From Pseudoalteromonas sp. T1lg75 (GTDB lineage Bacteria; Pseudomonadota; Gammaproteobacteria; Enterobacterales; Alteromonadaceae): 64,000 bases of DNA. A program made the translations under genes and the position numbers. Below the pieces are notes generated by a model, which worked only from the letters and a program-made list of their open reading frames with translations, was not told where the DNA came from and ran no database searches. Location of the stretch: positions 429,757 through 493,756 of the forward strand of contig NZ_PQCD01000033.1 of NCBI RefSeq assembly GCF_002964705.1, written 5' to 3'. The stretch's first letter is position 1. Each line of letters begins with the position of its first letter. Shown here one piece after another: positions 1 through 7,130 of this stretch.

Positions 1-1
1 G

Positions 2-589
2 CGTATTCCTCCTCTTAGCCTGAAGAAAAACATATATGTCGATGGCACCAGTCAATGCGACGACAACGAGGCGGTGCCGCAAAATAAAAGCCTGTGGCGA
101 CAATCCCTGGATATGGCCCTGGATAAGGCGCGCCATGCCAAAGGGGTAAAAGGTACGGTCGAAGAAGGCCTGCACAACGCTCTGGACATGGTGTTTGCTG
201 TGCTGCCTGTGGTCATGGCCGTAGGTACCTTTGCGCTGATCGTTTCCGAATATACGCCGGTATTCCAATGGCTGGGCAAGCCATTTATTCCTTACCTTGA
301 ATTGCTCGGTGTGCCTGAGGCGGTGAAGGCCTCAGAAACCATAGTGGTGGGCTTTGCCGATATGTTTATTCCGTCTATTTTGGCGGCGTCGAATATCGAC
401 AGTGAAGTGACTCGCTTTATTATTGCGGCCATGAGTGTGACCCAGCTAATCTATATGTCGGAAGTGGGCGCACTGCTATTAGGCAGTAAGATCCCGGTGA
501 ATATTCTTGAGCTGTTTGCTATTTTTATTCTGCGCACCTTGATCAGCTTGCCGGTGATCACCCTGATGGCAAACTGGCTGGTAGCCTAG
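2..589 (+). CDS. YjiH-family inner-membrane protein (5' truncated by window edge)
   Basis: The reading frame is open from base 2, so the start lies outside the window; the stop is TAG at 587-589. The visible 195 codons encode several hydrophobic segments (for example the stretches containing VFAVLPVVMAVGTFALIV, and FAIFILRTLISLPVITLMA at the C-terminus) separated by short polar loops, including GFADMFIPSILAA. This resembles the C-terminal half of YjiH-type proteins with a nucleoside-recognition (Gate) domain, which are inner-membrane proteins of unknown substrate. The family call is by recalled similarity only. The ATG-like residue near base 74 is a GTG inside the frame and is probably not the true start. 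Confidence 0.6.
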   Translation, partial: RIPPLSLKKNIYVDGTSQCDDNEAVPQNKSLWRQSLDMALDKARHAKGVKGTVEEGLHNALDMVFAVLPVVMAVGTFALIVSEYTPVFQWLGKPFIPYLELLGVPEAVKASETIVVGFADMFIPSILAASNIDSEVTRFIIAAMSVTQLIYMSEVGALLLGSKIPVNILELFAIFILRTLISLPVITLMANWLVA

Positions 590-615
590 GCATTGACCTA
601 GGCATTGACCTAGGC
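585..615. repeat. 12-nt tandem repeat over a stop codon
   Basis: The unit CCTAGGCATTGA occurs twice in tandem (585-596 and 597-608), followed by a partial third copy, CCTAGGC. The array begins within the stop codon of the upstream membrane-protein gene. A second 12-nt array with a related unit lies at the stop codon of tdk (12692-12727). Confidence 0.8.
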
Positions 616-665
616 TCTAGGGGTAAAGCCCTAAGCAGCGAGCCCTAGCCTCGGGCTCGAAGACT

Positions 666-857
666 TCAGGACTCTTTGTCGTCTGTCTCTGAGTCTTGCT
701 TTTGAGCCTTTTCGGCAAGGCTGCGTTTGGCCTTTTCGATCGGATCCTGATTGAACTTTTTAAGGTCCATTTTCGCCGAATATTTTAACAGTGCGATATT
801 GCTCCAGATCACCGCCAATACCAAGACGATGATCAGGATTACATGCCAGGTTTGCAT
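666..857 (-). CDS. DUF2897 family small membrane protein
   Basis: This is a 63-residue protein with one N-terminal transmembrane helix (about residues 5-27, VILIIVLVLAVIWSNIALL) followed by a charged Lys/Asp/Glu-rich cytoplasmic tail. The arrangement, and the LLKYSAKMDLKK segment after the helix, match DUF2897 proteins of gammaproteobacteria, whose role is unknown. It stands alone, convergent with the preceding gene and divergent from the ankyrin gene that starts at 963. Confidence 0.7.
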   Translation of the reverse strand: MQTWHVILIIVLVLAVIWSNIALLKYSAKMDLKKFNQDPIEKAKRSLAEKAQKQDSETDDKES

Positions 858-962
858 TGCAGTGTCCGCTATATTAAGTGCAGGGTAAGGGAGTGCCCTT
901 TATAACTGACAACCTAGTTGCGATGCAACATCTAGAACGATTTAGTGGAGTCTTCATAGGCA

Positions 963-2300
963 ATGGAAAAGGTACTAATTTGGCCGGAACAATATCCGTT
1001 ATTACTCAAAGGACTCATTGAGCAAAACGGCGCCTTTATACTCGATGCTTTGGAAGCATGGCCAGCTTGTAGTACAAAAATCGAGGAAGAGGTCAGCAGC
1101 ACCATGCTGCCACCTCTGTATTATTTAATCTGGCTGCAGCCGCGCGACCCTTTTGAAGAGTGCACCTTCCAGCATATCAGCGATTTCGACGAGCAGGCGT
1201 TGCGCTATATTCATGCGGCCAAGGATTACTTCCTTAATAACGACTACACCGCCGAGCAGATCAGTGAAATGCTGCTCGAGCGTCTCGCGCAATACGCAGA
1301 TATCAATGCGCAAATTCAGGTGGAATCGCCGCTGTCGTTGGCCAAGCTACTGTTTGAACATCGCTATTTTTCCTTGCTGGCTCAGCTGTTGGAACGCGAT
1401 GTTAAACTCTCAAGCGCCGATATACTGCTGTTATGGCAGGAAGTGGACTTTCGCCCTAAGCTGGAGCCCTTCCTACCCGATTGCGCGGCGGATCTGCCCG
1501 ATCTCTTGGAAGCGGCAAAAACCGAGCTGATCCAGGGGCATGACTTTTTCACCCTGTTGCAACGTCTTTCCAATGAGGAAAACCTCCAGCACCTGTTAGA
1601 GCAGGCATTGCTGGCCCATTTGCAAAGTGAGCACGCTAAACAGAGTTTAGCCATGCGGTTTATTGAGCAGGGTGCCCGAGGCAGCGAGCACAATGAGCAG
1701 GGCCAAACGGCGCTGATGTTAGCTGCCGAGAAAGGCTTTGTGAGCGTGATTGAAGCGCTGTTGAATCAGGCGTCACTCGATGACAAGGATCATCAGGGCA
1801 ATAATGCCTTGCACTATGCCGTGGGTGCCGATAACGGCAATTGCTTAACCGTGTTGCTGCGTGCTGGCGCCAATTTTCACGCCAAAAACAATGCCGGGCT
1901 GAGCTGCTATCGCTATGCCGTGGAGCAAAACCGCAAGGCCTTAGTGCGGCAAATGGAGCGCGAGTTTGGCATCAAGGAATTATCGCCTCAGGGTCAGTAT
2001 ATGCGTATCGCCAAGGTGCATACCTTGCATGCCTTGGTGATGTTGTTATTGCCACTGCAACTGTTTTTCTTTTTCGATGATGGCATCGACTATAAAAGTG
2101 AGCTGACCATCGTCTTTACCATGCTCTCGGTGGTGGCAATATTCTTTGCTATCAGCTTAAAGCGCTGCGCCCTCTATCCGCATTTGCGTCACCCATTTGG
2201 GCTCGGCGTTTTACGTGTGGGTTCCTTGTTGTCCTTGCTGGCGCAATTGGCGCTGTTGAGCGTGGTCGGGCTGGCATTTTTAAGCCAGCTAGGTGGTTAA
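963..2300 (+). CDS. ankyrin-repeat protein with C-terminal membrane segments
   Basis: The protein has 445 residues. The N-terminal 230 residues are helical and acidic with no family I recognise. Residues about 230-330 hold ankyrin repeats (GQTALMLAAEKG near residue 246, then GNNALHYAVGADNGNCLTVL and a third degenerate unit). The C-terminus carries about three hydrophobic segments (around 352-372, 381-400 and 415-440), so the ankyrin part is probably cytoplasmic and membrane tethered. There is no signal peptide. Ankyrin repeats mediate protein-protein contacts; the partner is unknown. A stem-loop terminator follows at 2342-2375. Confidence 0.75.
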   Translation: MEKVLIWPEQYPLLLKGLIEQNGAFILDALEAWPACSTKIEEEVSSTMLPPLYYLIWLQPRDPFEECTFQHISDFDEQALRYIHAAKDYFLNNDYTAEQISEMLLERLAQYADINAQIQVESPLSLAKLLFEHRYFSLLAQLLERDVKLSSADILLLWQEVDFRPKLEPFLPDCAADLPDLLEAAKTELIQGHDFFTLLQRLSNEENLQHLLEQALLAHLQSEHAKQSLAMRFIEQGARGSEHNEQGQTALMLAAEKGFVSVIEALLNQASLDDKDHQGNNALHYAVGADNGNCLTVLLRAGANFHAKNNAGLSCYRYAVEQNRKALVRQMEREFGIKELSPQGQYMRIAKVHTLHALVMLLLPLQLFFFFDDGIDYKSELTIVFTMLSVVAIFFAISLKRCALYPHLRHPFGLGVLRVGSLLSLLAQLALLSVVGLAFLSQLGG

Positions 2301-2341
2301 GCTCTGAGTGGCTCTATAAGCGCCCGCTTCTATGTTAAAAA

Positions 2342-2375
2342 TAAAAACGCCGAGCGAGTAGCCCGGCGTTTTTTC
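2342..2375. terminator. bidirectional rho-independent terminator
   Basis: The stem ACGCCG (2347-2352) pairs with CGGCGT (2364-2369) around an 11-nt loop. It is flanked by an A-run on the left and a T-run on the right, so it can serve both the ankyrin gene and the convergent DUF2069 gene. Confidence 0.8.
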
Positions 2376-2385
2376 TTGTCGAAAA

Positions 2386-2838
2386 TTATTTCTTATCCTG
2401 ATTTTGGCGGTGATATTCCTGTGCCGCCTTTTCATTGGCTAAATCGTCTTTCAATTTACCCACCTTTAAACCCAACTCCTGACCGCGATGACGGGCGTAG
2501 TAGGTGCAGCCGATAAACATGCAGCTGGCAAAGAGCAGCTCCAGTATCACCCACAGGCGTTCATCCGGGCTGACCCAGAGCAGGGTAAAGCCATGAATAA
2601 AGTAGATCATGACGATAAAGTTGGCCCAGGCATAGGTATAAGGCTTGTCTTGAATAATGCCTTTAAGAGGCAAGAGCAAGGGCACTATGTAGAGGCCAAA
2701 AGTAAAGGCGAAGCTGTAATCGCTGCGCGGTGAAAACACGAACAGCCACAGGGGCATTAACAGCAGCAGGCCGATATAACCGACCAGTGCGAGGCGCTGA
2801 TAACGCTTAGTCAGTGGTTTTTTGGCGATATTAGTCAT
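2386..2838 (-). CDS. DUF2069 inner-membrane protein
   Basis: This 150-residue protein has four hydrophobic segments and a charged C-terminal tail. The layout and motifs (SPRSDYSFAFTFG near the first loop, then WVSPDERLWVILELLF) match DUF2069 proteins, which in many gammaproteobacteria lie directly downstream of a WrbA-like flavoprotein. Its start overlaps the end of the wrbA-like gene by 8 nt, which suggests translational coupling. The biochemical role is unknown. Confidence 0.75.
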   Translation of the reverse strand: MTNIAKKPLTKRYQRLALVGYIGLLLLMPLWLFVFSPRSDYSFAFTFGLYIVPLLLPLKGIIQDKPYTYAWANFIVMIYFIHGFTLLWVSPDERLWVILELLFASCMFIGCTYYARHRGQELGLKVGKLKDDLANEKAAQEYHRQNQDKK

Positions 2839-3382
2839 TGAGTTTTCTCGCTAAATTAGCCAGACGCCGACCAAGGGCTTGGCAAATTTGTTTTTCATCG
2901 CTGCTGAGCTGGGAATTATTATCCAGACCGGCAACATGGCTGGCACCATAAGGAGCACCACCTGTGGTGGTGGCGTTTAGGGCAGGCACGTCGTAGGGGA
3001 CGCCCACCAATAACATGCCGTGATGCAACAAGGGAATGCTCAGGTGCAGCAGGGTGGTTTCGTTGCCACCATGCATGCTGCTGGACGAGGTAAAGACGCA
3101 GGCGGGCTTGTCGATCAATTGCCCCTTAAGCCAGAGATCGCTGCTTTGCTCCCAAAACGACTTCGCCTGCGAGGCCATCATGCCAAAGCGTGTCGGTGTA
3201 CCAAAGGCCAGGGCGGCACAGTCGATAAGCTCCTGCTTATTGACCTGAGGGTGGGCGCCGTCATCGCCGATACAGCGCAACCAGACATCACAGCCCTGTG
3301 CTTCTATGCTGTCGGCGATTTCTTCGGCCAGCGCCTGCACACTGCCACTGCGGGAGTGGTAGAGCACCAGAATCGGTGCCAT
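2831..3382 (-). CDS. WrbA-like NAD(P)H:quinone oxidoreductase (flavodoxin fold)
   Basis: This 183-residue cytoplasmic flavoprotein of the WrbA/flavodoxin-like family probably reduces quinones by two electrons, using FMN. The N-terminus carries the FMN phosphate loop YHSRSGSVQALA (about residues 8-19). AFGTPTRFGMMA (about 79-90) and the FTSSSSMHGGNETTLL region (about 113-128) are typical of WrbA proteins. It sits between arsC (1-nt overlap at 3382) and the DUF2069 gene (8-nt overlap), so the three probably form one transcript. It may not be functionally equivalent to E. coli WrbA, so no symbol is given. Confidence 0.85.
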   Translation of the reverse strand: MAPILVLYHSRSGSVQALAEEIADSIEAQGCDVWLRCIGDDGAHPQVNKQELIDCAALAFGTPTRFGMMASQAKSFWEQSSDLWLKGQLIDKPACVFTSSSSMHGGNETTLLHLSIPLLHHGMLLVGVPYDVPALNATTTGGAPYGASHVAGLDNNSQLSSDEKQICQALGRRLANLARKLND

Positions 3383-3729
3383 TAAATGATCTCCAGGGCA
3401 TTTTCCGGCGGTCTGCCAAGCACGGCCTTGTCACCGTTCACCACGATAGGGCGTTCAATCAACTTAGGATGCGCATGCATGGCGTTAAGGAGCGCTTGCT
3501 CGTCCTGCTCGTTTTGCAACTCAAGCTCTTTATAGATGTCTTCCTTGGTACGCATAAGTTCACGGGCAGAACTAAAACCCAGCTTGGTAAGCAACTCGCT
3601 AAGGGTTGCAACGCTCGGTGTCTCTTCAAGGTATTTAACAACAGTGACCGGTGTGCCTTTGTCTTCGATAAGAGCCAGGGTTTGGCGTGACTTTGAGCAA
3701 CGCGGGTTATGGTAGATAACGACAGACAT
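3382..3729 (-). CDS. arsC: arsenate reductase (glutaredoxin-dependent), ArsC family
   Basis: This 115-residue thioredoxin-fold protein has the ArsC signature HNPRCSKSR at the N-terminus, with the catalytic cysteine at residue 11. It also has RPIVVNGDKAVLGRPPE near the C-terminus, typical of the YfgD/ArsC subfamily. Family members reduce arsenate with glutathione and glutaredoxin. The housekeeping YfgD branch next to bepA is not always linked to arsenic resistance, and no arsenite pump or ArsR gene is seen here. It is the first gene of the block that continues into the wrbA-like and DUF2069 genes. Confidence 0.85.
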   Translation of the reverse strand: MSVVIYHNPRCSKSRQTLALIEDKGTPVTVVKYLEETPSVATLSELLTKLGFSSARELMRTKEDIYKELELQNEQDEQALLNAMHAHPKLIERPIVVNGDKAVLGRPPENALEII

Positions 3730-3854
3730 AAGAATTCCTTCAATACAGATAATAGCGATAGTGTAAAAGATAGTGGCCTATAAGGGTAGGGGGGCGTCGC
3801 CGGTGGTGCGCTTTTTAGCCAACCTGGTCATCCGGCCAGGCTGGCTTGGCAGTG

Positions 3855-5300
3855 TTATAGCCGTGAAAGCTCTTTTTGCATGGCTCGATACTGACTGAGC
3901 AGCGCTTTTAAACGCTTTTGCTTAAGGGCCTCGTTTGGCTCGATATGGTTAAGCGCTTTTTGTACCTCGTCAGCGGCCTTCATATAGGCGCCATACTGGG
4001 CCAGTAAGTCGGCATTGGCTTCATGATAGGCGGCTCTGTTTTCCTGATGTTTGTAGGTGTCGGTTAGCAATTGTTTGGCCAGGATGTGCTCGGGTTTTTC
4101 CAGGGCAAAGCTGCGCAGCAGGTCTTCGGCCAACTTATACTGTTTGGCCTCAATGGCGGCATGGGCGTAGTTCAGGGTGATCACCTGGTTATTCGGGCGC
4201 AGTTGATGGAAAGGACGAAGATGCTCTACGGCTTTTTCCGGTTCGCCGATACCGACGTAATAATCGGTCAAGGAATCGAGATAAAAAAGGTTGTCGGGCG
4301 CTTTTTGTAACAGTCCATCAAGCAGGGTCTTAGCTTCAGTGAATTTCTTTTGGTCTATCAAGGTTAAGGCCAATCCGTAACGCAGCGCCGAGGCGTCGCC
4401 AAAGCTGTGTTCTTTAAGCAGTTTACGAAACTGGGCCTCGGCATGCTCACTGGCGCCGTTGAATCGGGCGATCACCCGGCTCTTGGCCAGATGAAAGAGC
4501 AGGTTGTCGCCATAGGGCCTGTCTTGATATTGCTGCGCGCGCAGGCGTACATCACTCACTCGGCTTTGTGGCAACGGGTGAGTCAGCAAGAAGATCGGCG
4601 GTTTTTGCTTATAGCGAATTTGCGCCGACAGCTTGGTTAAAAATTCCCCCGAGGCTTTGGGGTCGAAACCGGCATCGTAGAGGGTGCGCATGCCAATGCG
4701 ATCCGCCTCTTGTTCTGCGCCGCGGCTATGGGTGAGCTGGCTTAGGGCACTTTGGGTTTGTGTGCCCGAGATAATCGCCAGGCCGGCATCGGGAGACACC
4801 ATGGTGGCCAAGACACCGGCTATCAACCCGGCAATGGTCATGCCCGAGTTGTCCTGTTGTTGTTGCAGTCGGCGCGCCAGGTGACGCTGTGTTACGTGGG
4901 CAATTTCGTGCCCTAACACCGAGGCTAACTGACTTTCGTTGTCGGCCTGAGCTATCAACCCGGTGTGCACGCCGACATGGCCGCCATAGAAGGCGAAGGC
5001 ATTAATTTCCTGGTTATTGATCCAAAAGAAAGAAAAAGGGAAGCGGATATCGTCGGCGTGGGACACCAGTTTATTGCCCAGGCCGCGCAGGTATTCGTCG
5101 AGTACAGGATCGTTGATCACCGGTGAGTTGCCCCGAATCTGCATCATCATCACATCGCCTATGACGCGTTCCTTTTCAATTGGCAGAGCCTGTAATGCAG
5201 AGGTGCCTAAGTCGGGCAACTCAAAGGTGTTTTGCGCATGGGCGCCAGTTAAACTGGCGACCAATACCAAAGCGCATAACAGCAGACGTCTTAATAACAT
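3855..5300 (-). CDS. bepA: BepA-like periplasmic M48 metalloprotease with TPR domain
   Basis: This 481-residue protein begins with a signal peptide (cleavage likely after AHA, near residue 22). The M48 domain carries the zinc motif HEIAH (H131, E132, H135) with a downstream glutamate in RGAEQEADRIG. The C-terminal half (about 270-480) is built of TPR-like helices. BepA/YfgC proteases and chaperones act on outer-membrane proteins such as the LPS transporter LptD during assembly. Length and order match E. coli BepA (about 487 residues). The neighbours arsC and perM are conserved partners in many gammaproteobacteria. Confidence 0.9.
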   Translation of the reverse strand: MLLRRLLLCALVLVASLTGAHAQNTFELPDLGTSALQALPIEKERVIGDVMMMQIRGNSPVINDPVLDEYLRGLGNKLVSHADDIRFPFSFFWINNQEINAFAFYGGHVGVHTGLIAQADNESQLASVLGHEIAHVTQRHLARRLQQQQDNSGMTIAGLIAGVLATMVSPDAGLAIISGTQTQSALSQLTHSRGAEQEADRIGMRTLYDAGFDPKASGEFLTKLSAQIRYKQKPPIFLLTHPLPQSRVSDVRLRAQQYQDRPYGDNLLFHLAKSRVIARFNGASEHAEAQFRKLLKEHSFGDASALRYGLALTLIDQKKFTEAKTLLDGLLQKAPDNLFYLDSLTDYYVGIGEPEKAVEHLRPFHQLRPNNQVITLNYAHAAIEAKQYKLAEDLLRSFALEKPEHILAKQLLTDTYKHQENRAAYHEANADLLAQYGAYMKAADEVQKALNHIEPNEALKQKRLKALLSQYRAMQKELSRL

Positions 5301-5704
5301 ATGATTCCTTGCGGTTTAAATCTTTACGTTGCAGCAAGCTATTTGCTGCTTTTCGCAGGCGCTATCATCGGGCCTCGTTACTTGTTGTTAGAGTGTGAGA
5401 CACCGACCATACGACGAACGTTCACTTTCAAGGGTAATAAAGCCAAGCTAGTATGCATCAGCTAAGGTACATGGAAGATGAACATATGTGCAAGGCGATG
5501 CCTATTCGCCCTGATGTATTTGGCTCACAGGTCAACAGACCCTAGACTTAGGATAAACGAATGCGACAAGGCTTTTAAGTCTTTTTACGGTATTATGGCT
5601 TACGCGCCAAGGGCATAGCGAGCCTAAGCGGGATAGTCCGGCTTAGATTTAACGGCGCCGGCGCGCCAACAAGATAGCTAAAATAAGAGATACGGCCAGG
5701 GGAT
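5301..5704. other. 404-bp intergenic region between bepA and the tusA-like gene
   Basis: This region separates two divergent genes and should hold both promoters. I could not pin a convincing -35/-10 pair. The only clear structure is an 18-bp terminal sequence of the dispersed repeat family, at 5529-5546. I see no small gene with good start signals. Confidence 0.5.
5529..5546. repeat. solo terminus of dispersed repeat family
   Basis: The segment AGGTCAACAGACCCTAGA matches the reverse complement of the left end of the element at 26867-27135 (whose end reads AGGGTCTGTTGACCT). I found no matching partner end in this intergenic region, so it looks like a remnant or a one-ended copy. Confidence 0.6.
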
Positions 5705-5938
5705 ATGAAAAAATCGGACTTAAGGTGTTATAGCTGTCCCGAGCTATTTGTTCGCTTTAAACTGGCACTACGAGCTGCACAAAGTGAGCAGCAGGACATT
5801 GCCTTTGTGCTGAAAGGCGATGATATACAAGGGAGCAGCGATATTAAGCGTTATTTAACCAAACAAAAGTTAGCATTCGCTGTCACAACAACGGCAGAAC
5901 AATTAATAATAACCGTGGAGAAAGAAACTCGTGTTTGA
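5705..5938 (+). CDS. TusA-family sulfur carrier-like protein
   Basis: This 77-residue protein has a single TusA-like fold. The N-terminal motif DLRCYSCPEL contains the conserved Cys-Pro (C11-P12) that carries a persulfide in TusA/YeeD/YedF proteins, and an extra C8 sits three residues before it. TusA relays sulfur from IscS-type cysteine desulfurases. Its stop overlaps the GTG start of the perM-like gene by 8 nt, so the two are translationally coupled. A cysteine-desulfurase fusion follows one gene later (7131), a possible donor. A good RBS-like GGGAT precedes the ATG. Confidence 0.8.
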   Translation: MKKSDLRCYSCPELFVRFKLALRAAQSEQQDIAFVLKGDDIQGSSDIKRYLTKQKLAFAVTTTAEQLIITVEKETRV

Positions 5939-7016
5939 ATTTGTGCGTGCGTGGTACCAGAGAAAGTTTTCCGATCCTCACTCGGTGACCCTGCTTTTAC
6001 TCTTGCTCAGCTCTTTTGCCGTGCTTTATTTCTTCGGGGCTTTATTAATGCCGGTGTTGGTCGCCGTGGTGATCGCCTACTTACTGGATTGGCCCGTGGT
6101 ACGTCTGCAACGGGTGGGGCTGTCGCGCACCTTAGCCACCATAGTGGTGGTCAGTTTGTTCTGCTCCTTGGTGATCGGCACCTTGTTTGGCTTTGGCCCG
6201 ATTCTTTGGCAGCAAACCAGTAACTTGCTGCAAGAAGCGCCCACCATGTTGGAGCAGGGGAAACATTATCTTATGCATTTGCCCATCGATTATCCTACCC
6301 TGATCACTCCGGAGCAGGTGCGCACCCTGGTTGCCAGCGTCGAGAGTAAGGCCATGGAATTCGGTCAGGTGCTGGTGTCGGTGTCGCTGACCTCCCTCAA
6401 AGACGTGGTGGCCTGGCTTATCTATCTGGTGTTGGTGCCGCTGCTGGTGTTCTTTATGCTCAAAGACAAAACCCAGCTACTGCACAGTGTCAGTGCCCTG
6501 CTGCCGGCGCAGCGTCGTTTGATCCAGCAGGTGTGGCTGGAAATGAATCAGCAGATTATGAACTATATTCGTGGCAAGGTGTTTGAAATCCTGATTGTCG
6601 GCGGTGTGTCCTTCGTGGTCTTTACCATCTTCGATTTACGCTATGCCGCCTTGCTAGGGGTGCTGGTTGGACTGTCTGTATTGATCCCCTTTATTGGTGC
6701 AGCCCTAGTGACCATACCCGTCGCCGCCGTGGCCTTGTTCCAGTTCGGTGTCAGCAGTGAGTTTTGGTCGGTGCTGGTGGCTTACGGCATTATTCAAGCG
6801 CTCGACGGTAACGTCTTGGTGCCGCTGCTGTTTTCCGAGGCCGTGGATCTAAACCCGGTGTTTATTATTATGGCGGTGTTGTTCTTTGGTGGCTTATGGG
6901 GCTTTTGGGGCGTATTCTTTGCTATACCCCTGGCCTCTTTGGTGCGTGCCTTGGCCAATGCCTGGTCGTCGACCTTGGAAGACGCCAACAGTCATGTCAC
7001 ACCGGCTCAGGAATAG
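5931..7016 (+). CDS. perM: AI-2E family transporter, PerM-type permease
   Basis: This 361-residue polytopic membrane protein has about eight hydrophobic helices in the pattern of the AI-2E/PerM family. It includes the family segment LLGVLVGLSVLIPFIGAAL and the C-terminal FFGGLWGFWGVFFAIPLAS. The transported substrate of PerM proteins is not settled. The start is GTG at 5931, preceded by GGAG and overlapping the tusA-like stop. The perM-bepA neighbourhood is conserved in gammaproteobacteria. Confidence 0.85.
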   Translation: MFEFVRAWYQRKFSDPHSVTLLLLLLSSFAVLYFFGALLMPVLVAVVIAYLLDWPVVRLQRVGLSRTLATIVVVSLFCSLVIGTLFGFGPILWQQTSNLLQEAPTMLEQGKHYLMHLPIDYPTLITPEQVRTLVASVESKAMEFGQVLVSVSLTSLKDVVAWLIYLVLVPLLVFFMLKDKTQLLHSVSALLPAQRRLIQQVWLEMNQQIMNYIRGKVFEILIVGGVSFVVFTIFDLRYAALLGVLVGLSVLIPFIGAALVTIPVAAVALFQFGVSSEFWSVLVAYGIIQALDGNVLVPLLFSEAVDLNPVFIIMAVLFFGGLWGFWGVFFAIPLASLVRALANAWSSTLEDANSHVTPAQE

Positions 7017-7130
7017 TGCCCGGCTTTTTTAGATGAAAAGCTGATAAAAGTAAGCGCGATGCAAACAAAACGGTATTAATAGCGCAGGGGCACTTGTGTA
7101 CAATGGTTATAAGTTATAGCTAATTGGAAT

